Assembly (NCBI GenBank): GCA_022316685.1
Contig: JAKJHU010000467.1
Span: 62,001-126,000, forward strand
Length of the DNA: 64,000 nucleotides
From: Progne subis subis
Taxonomy: Eukaryota > Chordata > Aves > Passeriformes > Hirundinidae
Reading direction: 5' to 3'
Shown piece by piece: positions 10,640-22,459 of this stretch. Numbering within the stretch: position 1 is the first letter of the stretch; each line of letters starts with the position of its first letter. The notes under the pieces are model-generated. The model did not search any database. It saw nothing but the letters and a program-made list of their open reading frames with translations, and was not told the origin of the DNA. The position numbers and the translations under genes were made by a program.

Positions 10640-12403
10640 ACAACCTGCTCTGGTGGACCTTCCTACTGTAGGGGCAGTACCCCTAGTGCTGAAAATCCCT
10701 CTGAATAATTATGCATGTATAGTCTTTGATGCTCTAGGGAAAGAGCATCAGATAAATTACACGCTGGACAATTCCATCATTCTAATCTTCTGCCTCTTAG
10801 TGGCAGATTCTGTTGTGTTTGCTTTTCACAGGAGAGCTCCGAGGGACATTAAAGACCATCTGAACCATGATAAGACTAGTGATACTTTTCTGTATCCGAG
10901 CACAACCCCATGGCCAGAATTTTTCGGAATGGCCTTGGTCCCAAGCTTTTGTTCACTCTACCGGATCCATGGGAAATGTGGAAGATTTAAACCTATCAAC
11001 TCTTGTTATGCATGAAAATCAGATATACACTAGGCAGGAATGGGAAAACCAAAAAACCTGGCAGCTTCCAGGGATAGTGGGGGAAAAAATTAGTATAGGG
11101 TGCCGAATGATTAATGGAACCACCTATAGTAAGGCAATCTTAATCAGTGTTCAGACAAACCAAACATATAAGCACCAAGAGGTCTGCACACATGCAAGCA
11201 TACAGGACTGTTGGAACAATTTCACACTACCACAAACAGTAGAAGTAGTTTGTCTCTGGGCCAAAAATACTGAAGGGCTTTCTTTCAAGTTTAAAATAAA
11301 TATCACAGCCCAATCTGCTACAGCTCATACCACCACCACTCCAACCCAACCACCGGTTATGCTTGGCCCTGGACATTAAGAGAATAACCAATGTTATTGG
11401 AACAGGATTGGGAATTCTAAATAGCATTGATTCAGAAGTATTAATGAATAAATTGGCTACCACAACTAGAGATTTGACTAAATTACAACAACCACTACAG
11501 TCGTCCTTAATGGCTTTGGGAACACATCAGTGGTTGTTATCAAACATATTACCAAATTGGGAAAAGGTAAATGTAAAAGATCATAAATCGATAATTGATG
11601 CACTCAATGCTACACAAAACAATGTTTCTTTGGCCCTCAGCTGTATCCAAGCTCAATTGTGGATGCAGTCCGTTGCTGCCTCTATTATAAGAGAAGATGA
11701 AGAAGGCACTTTCCCTACTGAAATTCGGAAAATAATTGGGACAATGCCACTGACTTTGAAAGAGAATTCCAATCCTGGTGGAACTTAGTAAATTTTACTT
11801 ACAACCCCATTACAAACACGGCTACATCTTTTGTGTTAACCATACGAAATGCTTCAGTACATTCGATATTCCCTATCATTGCATTAGGATTGAATCATGA
11901 TGGAGCTATTCTCTATCCTTCCGAGCATAGGGAATGGGCCCGTCAGATTGGTGAGAAATGGCAAACTGTTAACTTAGAATCCTGTATTGTCCGAGAACAA
12001 CAAGGGTTTTATCTGTGAAAGTAATGCAATTATAGCCCAAGATATCTGTCTGGATACAGAGCAAAATATCTGTCATTTTGAAATTCATCCCAACGGGGCC
12101 CCTGGAACAGTCCTTATATATATAGGCAATGGCTGTGCATGCTTTAGAACTATTTGTGATATGGTATTTGTAGAAAACACAGTACTAGACACTAAAAATC
12201 ATTCAAACTTCTGTGCTTGCAATTTTACTAAAATTACAGGATGTGATTTTTCGTATAAAGCTCCAGTTACTACTCATTACCTTTTGCAATCGAATTATAC
12301 ATTTATTCACAAACTATCACCTACTCCCATTGGAATGAACTTAACTTTGGTGAAGCAATTGTTGCTTCACCAGGACTTAATAGAAATTTTGGAAAACTAT
12401 TGA
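10640..12403 (+). pseudogene. Retroviral env remnant, broken
   Basis: Env-like reading is split over several frames: a leader region from about 10650, a surface-like part at 10867-11379 with several N-glycosylation motifs, a transmembrane-subunit-like part at 11363-11788 (IGTGLGILNS, then LQQPLQSSLMALGTHQWLL), then pieces to 12018 and 11987-12403. In-frame stops and frameshifts separate the pieces, and no convincing C-terminal membrane anchor is seen. It is an inactive fossil. Confidence 0.7.
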
Positions 12404-12748
12404 CACAAGGCGATTATAAAATTTGAATGTATATTTTGAAATTATTTCCTTTTGTAATCTTCTGAAAATTACTTTTGATTTTTGTGATTTGTTATGAAAG
12501 AATTATTTTAATCAATACTGATTGTTTTTATTGTTTTGATTAATTGCAATTTGTTTGATAATCTGAATTAATTACTCTTACTTTTTCCTTTTTTACTTTT
12601 CCTTTTCCTTCTTTTTCTCCCTCTCTACATACTACCTCTGTTTCTCGGGATATACTACCAATGTTGAGGAGTCCTGAAGACTTCGCAACACCACTACGGA
12701 AGCCTGCTGAAGAGGATCTTTTGAAGACAATCGTGAGTCACGGGGTGA
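12404..12748 (+). other. AT-rich 3' untranslated part of provirus
   Basis: An AT-rich, non-coding stretch between the last env piece and the 3' LTR. A T/C-rich tract (about 12570-12640) and a weak purine run cggggtga just before the LTR are present, but there is no strong polypurine tract. Confidence 0.5.
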
Positions 12749-13445
12749 TGTAAGAGTCTGTCTGAAGTTTCCCTCATTTGCCTCACGATCGTCATAAGGA
12801 CCCCGAGGACCCCACTGCAGTTCTGGCCTGCTCGAGGTGGATTCTTGCCAATCGTCTGTAGGCTCATTTTCCTGTGTCACCACGCCACAGTACATGGGCT
12901 TTGAGCAGTGTAATGGTAGTTCTGTACCCGAAGATTACACCTGCTTCACGGTCCCTGCTTCATGACAATAGCCTAGGAATTTCCCCACCTCTTGGCCAAG
13001 GGAACTTTCTGGGGTAACTTTGGTGGTCCCCCACAGAAAATCCTTCATCTGTTTCGCAATCACCGTGACAGACAGAGATCAAAACCCCCTTGCAAGGACT
13101 GAGATTGAGACCCCTATATGAAGCCCCTCTCAAGGACTGAGACATCAGACCCCGACAACCCCAATACTGGGGTGGGGGCTGACTTAACCAAAGCGAGATG
13201 TTTGCCTGGAGGCGTGATCGTTGGACCAAGAAGACAATGGCTCTCGCTTACTGCTAAGAACATGAACTACCTGTTCCCCCTCGGGAGCTTCAACACTTTT
13301 ACCTGTTCCCCCCGTGACTGAGGACTATAATAAAAACCCCTGAGTTAACCAGAGATTTGGAGAGCGCCTCTCCCCGACGTGACAGGCGGACCCATCGACC
13401 GGACCACGAGGACTCCGTCTCCACGTTTGGTAGCTATATCCCCCC

Positions 13446-13481
<36 letters not shown>

Positions 13482-13625
13482 TAATCCTTCTATCGCATTT
13501 TGCTATGGTCAATCAATAAAAGGTGCATTTGTTTTAATGCTGAAATCCCCTCTGTGTTGTGTTTTGCACTCTGAGATCAGAAAACGAACCATCACGACCC
13601 CCGCTCGTCCGAGCGGATCGTGACA
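12749..13625 (+). repeat. 3' LTR of the provirus
   Basis: 877 bases from TGTAAGAG to TGACA, matching the 5' LTR. Its CT run (about 13452-13478) is longer and purer than in the 5' LTR. AATAAA is near 13515. Confidence 0.9.
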
Positions 13626-13846
13626 AAAGCCCATACTCTTAGCCACCTATTTTTGATCATTTACCTCCAAAGTACTTTTCACAATTTTAAATAAATGGTT
13701 GCTTATAATTTTTCTTATAAATCTCTCCCTAGGAGTGACTCAGGGGAGTTAGGCATGGATAAAAACTTACAGATACCCATTGTTTTCCATATTTATATCT
13801 TAAAAGCTTACAAAATGCGCTATTTTAGATTGGCCAGTTGCCCCTT

Positions 13847-14510
13847 TGTCCTAGGGTGACTTTATGATGCTTGTATCCCCAGTTGTCAGTTCTGATTGTG
13901 TTGGATATTGTGTTCTGTGCCTTTAAGCCTGGTTCTGAGAGTGAACTGGGGAGACAGAGAAGGGCTGAGTTTGTTTTCAGAAACTGCACTCACTCCTCTG
14001 CATTCCGGCTCCTGGACTGTGTTTGTCTGAAGCACAGACAGACAGCGGGACAGAGATCTCCTGTGCTTTTAGTTAGTTTTAGCTAGCTTTAGAGGCAGAG
14101 AAGTTCCCTGGACTGTTTTTTCCTTTTTCTTGGGACTGTTTAAACCTGCTCTGGGCTGAAAAACCAAGAAGAGCACCAGGAGCTCAGCACCTTCACCCCA
14201 CCGGGGCCCAGGACGGCATTTTCCAGCATCAGAGGGACTGATGAGACATGGAGTGAGCCGAGCTATGACCCATGGCAAGGACTTTCCTCAGTTTTGCCCT
14301 CTCTCTTCAGAGTGGTGAGAGGTTTTATTGTTTCATATAATTCATTCTTTCTGCTTGTGGGCATTTGTTAAATAAATAGTTTTTTCAACTTTTGTCTAAG
14401 GGGATTTTTTTCCCTGACCAACTGGGGCTGGGGCCGTTTGGGTTTGCTTCCCAGAGGGACCCTATTCCGAGGTTTCCTCCCAAATTTGCCCTAAACCCTT
14501 CCCTATAACA
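13847..14510 (+). mobile_element. Putative solo LTR
   Basis: This stretch begins TGTCCTAGGG and ends CTATAACA. It has an AATAAA at about 14370 followed by a T-rich tract, and no coding potential, which together suggest an LTR. No clean target duplication is visible, so the borders and identity are tentative. Confidence 0.4.
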
Positions 14511-15935
14511 TAGTCGTTCCCCACTAGCAGTAAAGCTTTATTTAAAACTGAGTATGTTGGTCTCGTAGCCACCATGAGTTTCACCTTCTCCGCCTCTTTT
14601 CCCAGCTTCATTTTTATAACCAGTGGATCTGCAGGGGTGGAATCCCCCTGTTTCAGGTACTAAATGTGACTTTTTACACACAAACTTTAAGATCTCGTGT
14701 TCCAAATCCACTTGCCTAAGGTGTTGTTCTTGCTCACACCCAAGTACATACACTCTGTTGCCTTGCAAAAAAATAATACCAACACCTTGTACAAATCTTA
14801 CACTATATTAACACCCACACGGGATGCCACTCTCTCAACAAGCTAATTGTCCTGAAATTTCCACAAAAACAATTTATCCAATTCCTCTCTCTTGGAAGAT
14901 CCAGATCCTCTACTGCAGGTTGCTCCCAATCCAAGGCTACCAGCCTTCCTGCAGAGGTCTTATACACCCCTTCTTATAAAACCTCTTTGTTTGTTTATTT
15001 TGGTTTTTTACCCAGCAATGTGCTCAATTCACATACTCCCACAAGTCAAGTCCGAACCACTGAGGGAGAAGAGTTCTCTCCACTCATCTAGCCACAGTTA
15101 AAACACCCAATAAAACACACAGTAATCACCACACACTCAGGCACAGCACGCTCAGACACTGCACACTCTCCTTTGCTCCCTCTCTGTATTCCCACGCTTT
15201 GCCTGTCTCTGGCCATTCCGGTCGCCCAGGGAAGGAAACGCAGATCGGGGCTCTGCACTCACTCTGTGTCTGCTGGCACATCTCACTCACACAATCAAAT
15301 GTTCAAACTTGGCAATCACACAAATACAGGAACAGTAACTCAATTGCAGTTATAGTGGTTGTCACAAGAGAGGAGTGTTTCCACACAAATGAATACAGCT
15401 ATTGCACAAACTCCAAAAATCCTTTCAAAAGGCACTACATCAAAACCACATATCCCACACAGCATATATCACGGGCTTTTCATCCCACATAAATCACCTT
15501 ACATAAATCATCTTACAGAAAGCCTTTTTCCCACTACTCATTAACAAAATCTTAAAACAAACACAATTTTACAGGATATTTATGGTATAGCAACCAAGTA
15601 ATAAATAATACTTATAATACCTTAGATTCTGCTCAGATTACACCTACATCTGCCAGCAGCCACCCAGTGGGGTCAACAGAAATTCCCTTTTTCCATTATT
15701 CCGAAATTACTCTACCAGATGTCTCTGACAGATACTTAACCTTGTGCAAACATTTCCAGCTTATTGGTTTACCTTGAGTTCCCTCCCTTAAAAGTCAATT
15801 AAATATACCTTCTTTGCCATGTGGAAGGTCCTTGTTTTTTCCCTGCAGGAGCGGGCAGGGAGCAGATTCCCCTCCGGGAAAGATCCAGGGTGCACCTTGG
15901 GGGATCCAGCCTCCCAAGTGCTTCTGCAGCCGGTT
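14511..15935 (-). other. Non-coding retroviral debris, possibly internal part of a minus-strand ERV
   Basis: AT-rich sequence without convincing genes. On the minus strand it lies downstream of an LTR/PBS-like junction at about 15957 and ends with aataaagctttactg at about 14525, so it may be the remains of a leader and 3' end. No gag, pol or env is recognisable. Confidence 0.3.
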
Positions 15936-16470
15936 GACGTCCCACCGAGGTCACCAAGTAAAGAGTAGAATAAGGACTTTAATTAGAAAATTCTAAAGCG
16001 GGTATGTTTAATTTCCAGCTGGGATACAGAGGGGGACATTTCCTCCAAACTGTGCATGCTCCAGTGGTTTTCTCTTATTTATCTTTTGAAGTATTATATA
16101 TTTGAAGTATATGCATTAAATTTCACAATACACCTCTACATATTCATTACCTAGGTCCGCCTAACCTCACTTTGTATTAAAATTAGCCACAAGATCTTTC
16201 TGCAGCTGCAGAGTCCCCTCTGGTGGTCGTGGGCCAGGGTATTCTGATGAAGTAAATAGTTTTCCTCCAAATGTCCTCTTCTTGACCCCTCCTTCTGGGC
16301 AGGCACAGGAAGGATTTGGCTATTTCCCAGGTCAGTTTGCCCTGGCCAAAACAGGAGCCTTGTTCTTGCTGGCTCCCAAGCCACAAAGTTCTGCTTTATC
16401 AATTTTTGATAAATGCCTAGGTCCTTCTTTACTAAGTTTCAACATTATACATCTTACCTATATGACACTA
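15936..16470 (-). mobile_element. Putative LTR with primer-site-like end (minus strand)
   Basis: On the minus strand, LTR-like sequence with an AATAAA-type signal and an attaaagtccttattct tail ends at about 15958. It is followed at once by ttggtgacctcggtggga, close to the TTGGTGACC primer-site start used by alpharetrovirus-like elements (tRNA-Trp). Its upstream border is unclear. Confidence 0.4.
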
Positions 16471-17518
16471 GTAACTACCTAGTGACCAAGCTTAATAACT
16501 AATCTTCTCTATGATCTCGGTACAAGCTGGTTTTTTACTTCTACAAAATTCACCAAAAGCTGCTGATAAAATCTTGAATTTTCATATCCCATATTGGGTG
16601 CTCCCAATGCTGGAGCACCCCAGAGAGGGCACTACCATGGGGCTCACTCAGAATTGGCTGCTGGGCTGGGCTGGGCTGGGCTGGGCTAGTGTTAGGGCAG
16701 GGGAGGTGGGCAGAGCTGGACAGAAGCTGGGCAAGATTGGGAAGTTCCCAGGAGATAAAACCCACCCACGTCAGCTGAGCTGTGTGACTCTGCAGGGCCA
16801 GGACACATTCCAGCAGGTTTGTGGGGCTCTGCCAGTCCCCTGGCAGGGATCTCACACAGACAGGTGCAGCGCTGAGGAGGCTGGTCTGTGGCCTTGGTGG
16901 CATGGCCAGTCTGAGAAGGTGCCCCAGGGCTTTGACCATCCCTCCAGCCTCTTCCAGCAGCCACTTTCAGACCTGGGAACTCACCCTAGTTTATTGCTCT
17001 ATTTGTTCAGTGGTTATCTTCTTCCTCCTGATGATTTCAGCCACCCTGTCCCAGGCTCCCTCCTCACCCAGCCCTTGGCAGACCCCAGGGCAGGGCTCTC
17101 TGTGAACCCTGCCATGGGATGTGGGTGCTGGAACTGGACACTGAGGTCTGGTGTGGACACTCTGGTGGGGAACATTTGCCCACCCAAAACACACCCTGTG
17201 CTGTGCCGTGTCTGATGAGGGGAATGTGGGGCTTGTGCTGGGCAGGGGAGCTGTGCTGCCTCAGGGACAAATGACAGGGATGAGCCACAACACAATGACC
17301 AGGAGGTGGAATTGAGGACAAGCTAAAGAGAAGGAATTCAGAAATGTGACCTGAGGGTGTGTTCATGTGTTTAGGAAAGCCAAAACTCAGCTGGAGCTGA
17401 TGGAGGCTAAAGGCAACATCCAGAACAAAGTTAATTCAGTCACTGTGTTTGCAGTAAATCCCTGCAAAAGGAACATGTCAACCTGCTGCTAACTGAGGGC
17501 AGGAGGGGCAAATCTAGG
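16471..17518. other. No gene recognised
   Basis: Intergenic sequence with a short (GGCTG)n run at about 16663-16688. Open frames here look like by-products of GC-rich sequence. Confidence 0.5.
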
Positions 17519-17926
17519 GTCATGGAATGGCCTGGGTTGGAATCCTAAAGATCACCCAATTCCAATCTCCTGCCATATGGGCAGGGACACCTTCCACTGG
17601 ACCAGATTGCTCCATGCAACCTGGCCCTAAACACCTCTAGAGGTGGGGAGTCTGCAGCCTCTCTGGGTAACCTGTGCCAAGGACTCACCACCCTCACTGG
17701 GAAGAATTTCTTCCCAATATCCCATCTAAACCTGCCCTCCATCTCCTCATGGCCATTCCCTCTTGTCCTATCGCTCCAGGCCTTTGTCCAAAGTCCCTCT
17801 GCAGCTCTCTCAAAGCCCCTTTAGGTGCTGGAATGAGCTCTAATGTCTCCCTGGAGCCTTCTTGTGCCCAGGCTGAACAGCTGCAGCTCTCTCAGCCTGG
17901 CTCCAGAGCAGAGGTGTTCCAGCTGT
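17519..17926 (-). mobile_element. CR1 LINE 3' fragment
   Basis: The reverse complement matches the CR1 3' untranslated region: a tail with ggttggaa near 17532, then the usual text for agaccaggttgc, cactgtaaagaattt and 'ctgcatggagcaatctgg'-type segments, ending near 17926. It is 5'-truncated, as is normal for CR1. Confidence 0.75.
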
Positions 17927-17934
17927 GCAAATGT

Positions 17935-18445
17935 CCATTGTGACACGGCAGGGCTTCCTGTAACCAAGGGTGCATTGTCACACTGAGGAACCAAGGAGAC
18001 CCTTGTGACACTGGGGTGTCCCATGGAAACAAGGGGACATTGTGACACTTTGGGGCCTCAAGGAACCAAGAGGCCATTATGACACTTCAGGGCCTCGTGA
18101 AAGCAGGGGGATCATTGTGGCACTGTGGGGTCTTGTATAACCAAGGGCCAGTGTGGCACTGCAGGGCCTCATGGAACCAAGGGCCATTTTAAAACTGCAG
18201 AGCCAAGTAGGCCATTGGGACACTGTGGAGCCTGATTGACCTGATGAGAATATGGTGACACAGTGAGAGCTTATGGAAACAAGGATCCATTGTGACACTT
18301 TGGGGTCTCATGTAACCAGGAGTCCAACAGTGACACTGCAGAGCCAAGGAGATCATTATGACACTGTCAGGGCCCCATGGAACCAAGGGGACATTTTGAC
18401 ACTGCAGGGCCCCATGAAATTGAGGATCCATTGTGACACTGCTAC
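17935..18445 (+). repeat. Degenerate 35-50-bp minisatellite (GTGACACTG / ATGGAACCAAGG)
   Basis: About a dozen imperfect units, each with a core like tgtgacactgcagggcctc followed by atggaaccaaggggccatt. The same unit recurs at 23826, 27055, 39055, 53245 and 55655, in both orientations. Confidence 0.85.
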
Positions 18446-20720
18446 CAAAAATGAGGGGGAAAAAAAAGAAAAAAAAAGGAAAAAAAAGAAACTGCTTAAC
18501 ACCAAGGGATCAGGAAAAAGCAGCATTCCTTATTCAGCCAGCTGCACAAGTGGGAATTGCTCCTTCCAAAGGAGTGCATGCTGAGTTCAGGAAAGTTCCT
18601 GCTTACAGACTGTATTTTACAAACATATACAGTGATTGTAACAGAATAAGCATACATAGATAATAATTTCCCTGAAATCATTAACAAATATTCTCTCCCC
18701 TTCACTGAGGTGTTCTTCCATCCAGGGGGTCTCTTTGGTGGTCCCTGGTGGCTGGTGATGCCACAGTCACACCTGACAGCCTGGTGGACTGTTAGAAGTT
18801 GGCACAACTGGAGCTGGTCATTTTCCAATTCTCCTTCTTACACAATGGGCATTGTGCAGTTCCATGGGCCAGTGGGTTTTGAAGAACAAGCATTGTGTGT
18901 GCTCAGCAGGTGGAGATGGTTTTACATTTGTCAACATACACCTCTGTCAGGCATGTGAAGCTTCTCTTCCATCCAAGCCTTCCTAAGCCTCACATGGGTG
19001 TCTGCTGGAATTCAATCTCCCTCCCCATCCCACAGCAGCCCTGCCTTTCCCTCCTCCAGCCTTGGTCTCCAGCACAGCCATGGAGGCTCTTTGGGCTCTG
19101 GACTTTTCCTGCAGCCACCAAGGGCAGCTGAGCTCTGCCCTTCCCACAGTCAGCCCTGCCCAGCCCAGGCAATGCCCAGCAATTCCCTGTGTGTGCCTGG
19201 CCTTGCTGTCAGCCCCGGCAGCGGCTGCGTGGCCCCTTTGTGCCGCGCTGGCCCAGCCATGGTGCCACAGCCCCTGTGCAGGCGCAGGGCAGGACAGGAG
19301 CATTGCGGGTGGGAACGGCCCCTGTGCCGTGGTGCCCACAGCAGCCTTGGGGCTCTGTGCCCCATGGCCTCCCTGCTGGGCAGCCTCTGCCAGCTCCTGC
19401 ACAGCCCGTGGCACCTGTGGGGCTGCACAGACAGCCCTGCCCCGGGCTCTGACGGGCTCTGGGCCAGCAGAGAGGCCGGGCAGGGCTGGCCATGGCCGGG
19501 AACAGGCCCTGAGCCCCGCAGGAGGATGGAGCTGGGCCACAGCCAAACTGCCCTGCAAACCTGGGCTGAGCAGCCGGGGCTGGCAATGGCTGGGGACAGA
19601 GGCTGGCACTGACAAATGTCCTGGGACCCCTCCCTGCTCTGTCCATGCCACCAAGGACACAGAGCAGCCTCCTCTCTGGGCCACTTGCCTGTTTTCAATG
19701 CCTTCCACAGGCGCTGGCCCTGCCCCACAAGGCCTGGGCTGAGTCCTGCCCCTGCACGCTCACACAGGCTGAGATGGACACTGATGGTTTCAGTGCCAGG
19801 CTCTCTCAGCCCAGCCCAGCTCCCTCCAAGCTCTGCCAGCTGCCCTGAGCTCTCAGCAGCACCAAGGGCCTCTCCCCAGCACAGCCCAGCCGGCTCTGGC
19901 CCCACAGCTCTGCTCAGGGCAGGCTGCTCTGGGCAGGGGCCCCACGGCCTCAGCCCCTCGCAAGGGCACAGCAGCAGCTGCAGCTCAGAGAGGGCTCAGC
20001 CCCAGCCATGGGGGAAGGTGCCTGGCCAAGGGAAAAGGAGGCTCCCTGTGTGCCCTGCTCTCCTCTCCAGGACATCCTGACAGCTCTGCAGCCCCTGCTG
20101 CCATGCCATCTGCCCAGGCCAGCACAACAGCCCCGGCCTTGTGGCCCTCAGGAGCTGTTCCTGCTCCAGGCCCAGGGCCCATCCCAAAGCTGGGGCACCC
20201 AGAAAGCTGTGCCCATTTCTGGTCATTCCTGACATGATGAGGATAGGTCATCAGCAACCTGCTGGTTGTAATGAATTTAACTTTTCCAAAGGCCTGTTCC
20301 TGAAGTCTTCAGTTGGGAAATTCATTGACAAAGGCTCATTAACATTTATTCAAAACACCAAAACTTAACAAGCCCCTGGGAATGACTCAAGTCTTCAACT
20401 CTTCTGTGGTTAATTAGAAGTCTGCAGTTTTCAGAAGTGTATTCAAAGGAATTTACTTTATTAAAAACAATGAAGAAATAGTTGTCTTGTCCTGTTTAGT
20501 TTTCTTTTCCTGTTTATAGATTGATATCAGCAATCCCCGGTTGATATTGATCCCCAGCACCTCCTAGTGCAGTCTGAATAGATCTGAAAATCCAGACCCT
20601 TCATGGCTGACAATTAATCACACTTTGTCCCTACCCCCACCCCACCATTTCCCTCATCCAGCCCCTGGGACTCAGAGCAGCTGAGGAATGGAGTCACATC
20701 CAGGGGTGTCCCCAGGGCTC
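18138..20720 (+). repeat. Segmental duplication, copy A
   Basis: Matches 23826-26335 in the same orientation. The order is the minisatellite end, a solo-LTR-like segment, a GC-rich core (18990-20240) that is almost identical between copies, and then an AT-rich part that has diverged strongly. The long open frames in the core occur on both strands and are probably a GC-content effect. No gene is recognised. Confidence 0.85.
18470..18960 (-). mobile_element. Solo-LTR-like element, minus strand (copy A)
   Basis: The reverse complement aligns with 61222-61670: caatgcccattgtgtaagaa, then gggaccacca, then gaactttcctg...ctcagca, then a gaataa/ggtgttaagcagttt end. The three copies differ by roughly 10-20 percent by eye. 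LTR identity is inferred from the polyadenylation-like tail and the absence of coding sequence. Confidence 0.5.
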
Positions 20721-20740
20721 AGAACTGGGACCAGGTCAGT

Positions 20741-20960
20741 TAAATCTCTTGATGGATGATCTGGACGAGGACATCGAGGGCACCCTCAGTCAGTTCCCAG
20801 TGAGCCCAGGCTGGGTGGGAGTGTGGCTGTGCTGGAGGGCAGGAAGCTCTGCAGAGGGATCTGGACAGGCTGGAGCCATGGGCCCAGGACAATTGGATGA
20901 GGTTCACCAAGGCCAAGGGCGGGCTCCTGCCCTGGGCTCACAACCACCCCAAATCCCTGG
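20741..20960 (+). mobile_element. CR1 LINE fragment, RT C-terminal part
   Basis: The plus strand begins MDDLDEDIEGTLSQF, the decayed CR1 motif that precedes FADDTKLG, and continues with the leegr..alqrdldrle-type segment in broken frame. It is a short, degraded piece. Confidence 0.7.
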
Positions 20961-21534
20961 CTGTGCCCTGCCCCTGATCCCCACAGCCTGTGCTGTTCCC
21001 TTCATCCCTGCATTGCCAGGGACTTTCTGGGACAAGGGAGCTCTGCTCTGGGTATGGAGGGAGGTACAAGTGGGAGCCACAACTCAGGTTTGTGTTCTTT
21101 GGGGGTCAGGAACGGGTGGGACCATGAGGCACAGAAAATGTCCCCTCATTGACAACATAAAAAATGTAAATATAATAGAATTTAAAGGAACACTAAAATA
21201 CTTTCCTCAGCAATGTGAGATATCCCAGCAACATCTGACATATCCACCTTTCACAAGGGATTTTGGTACAAAACCAATTTTAGACAAAGATGATTCTGTG
21301 ATAGATAGAAACACAGTTCAGTTTTTTCATCAGTATGTTCTGTGTGAAGTGGGGATAAAACAGCCTGAATAATTCCTGATTTGCAAAGCTGTCTGGTGGA
21401 TGGAGAAGGGTGTCAGGTGCTTTTGTTGCTGAGGAAATGTTGAAACCAGCCTGACTCATTTTATCTCCTCCTGTCCTGGATGAAGCTCCCCTCCTTCCCC
21501 TTCCACCCATTGTCTCTTGTCTCCCACCAGGCCC

Positions 21535-21760
21535 CCAGTGAAGAGCCTGGCTCTCTGTTCTCCATCACCTCCTCGGTGGCACTGCCAGGCTGGCATGAGG
21601 AGCCCCTCAGCCTTCCCTGCTCTGGCTGGACAAGCCCAGCTCCCTCAGCCTCTGCTCAGAGCCAAAGGGCTCCAGCCCACCTTGGAGCCCTTCCCTAACC
21701 CTGCTGCAGCTGCCAGACATCTTTCCTGCCCAACCCAGGCCACAGTGACCTGGATAACAC
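21535..21760 (-). mobile_element. CR1-like 3' fragment (copy A side)
   Basis: The reverse complement contains gctctgagcagaggctgagg and agctgggcttgtccagcc, typical of the CR1 segment just after ORF2. Related copies are at 26735-26960 and 60605-60860. Confidence 0.55.
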
Positions 21761-21959
21761 ACGTCCTTGATGTCCTGGTCACACAGCCCAGCCCCTTGTC
21801 CCCGTGTCAGGCTCTGGGGTTGATTTGTGGAACATCCTTGGGGGAGGCTGCAGTGCTGGGGGCAGGGGAGGACCCAGGGGGACAGGGGACCCTGCTGGGC
21901 ACGAGCAGCAGGGGAGACTTCTCTGGGAGGGAAATGTGAGTGGGGGCCAGGGCAGAGTG

Positions 21960-22420
21960 ACCAACACAGTGATCTCACATAGCCCTGCTGTGATGTCACT
22001 CAGCCCTGTGATATCACACACTGCTCTGTGTTGTCACAAGCCACTCTGAGACTCACAGCTGACAGCACAGCCTGCTTTGTGATGTCACAGCTGGCTCTGT
22101 AATGTCACTGGTCACCTGTGATGTCAAAGCCTGCTCTATGAAGTCACACAGCCACTCTCTGATGTCAGTCCCCTCTATTATGCCATAGCTGATCGATGAC
22201 CTCACATAACCCAGTCAGTCATATCAAATCTAACTCTGTGATGTCATAGCCCACACTGTGACCTCACTAAACACATTCTGAGATGTCCCACAGCCCCTTT
22301 CTAACATCAAAGCTGCTCTATGCCTCGGTCACACACAGCCACAGAGGCGCCTCTATGTCACAGCCCCCTGTAACATCACTGACACTCTGTGACCTCACAG
22401 CCCCTCTCTGGGATGTCCCC
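21960..22420. repeat. Degenerate array of TGATGTCA-containing units
   Basis: About 15 short units of roughly 30 bases of the type cagcc.ctctgtgatgtcac. At least five contain TGATGTCA and several others TGACCTCA, both one base from the cAMP response element TGACGTCA. A shorter related array lies at 61040-61215. Confidence 0.7.
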
Positions 22421-22459
22421 CAGTGTCACCTCTGGGGTAGGGCAGGCTGGCAGCCATGT

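Larger units (their letters stand above)
6606..13625 (+). mobile_element. Endogenous retrovirus provirus with two LTRs
   Basis: A two-LTR provirus on the plus strand: 5' LTR 6606-7485, leader with tandem repeats, gag, a pol remnant, env and 3' LTR 12749-13625. The LTRs begin TGTAAGAG and end TGACA. The host bases flanking it read gaagc before and aaagc after, a possible 5-bp target duplication with one change. The LTRs differ at about 25-30 sites, so the insertion is not recent. Large pol deletions and env breaks make it non-autonomous. It lies in opposite orientation to the pol fragment at 5446-6605, which it cuts. Confidence 0.9.

Noticed and set aside
13626..13846. Continuation of the minus-strand pol after the provirus
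   Set aside because: All three minus-strand frames are closed within a few dozen bases and show no protease or RT motifs.
18983..19905. Long open frames (200-260 residues) on both strands at 19-20 kb and again at 24.6-25.5 kb
   Set aside because: They overlap on both strands, have Pro/Ala/Gly/Ser-rich composition and no domain. Stop-poor GC-rich sequence explains them, and their repetition follows from the segmental duplication.
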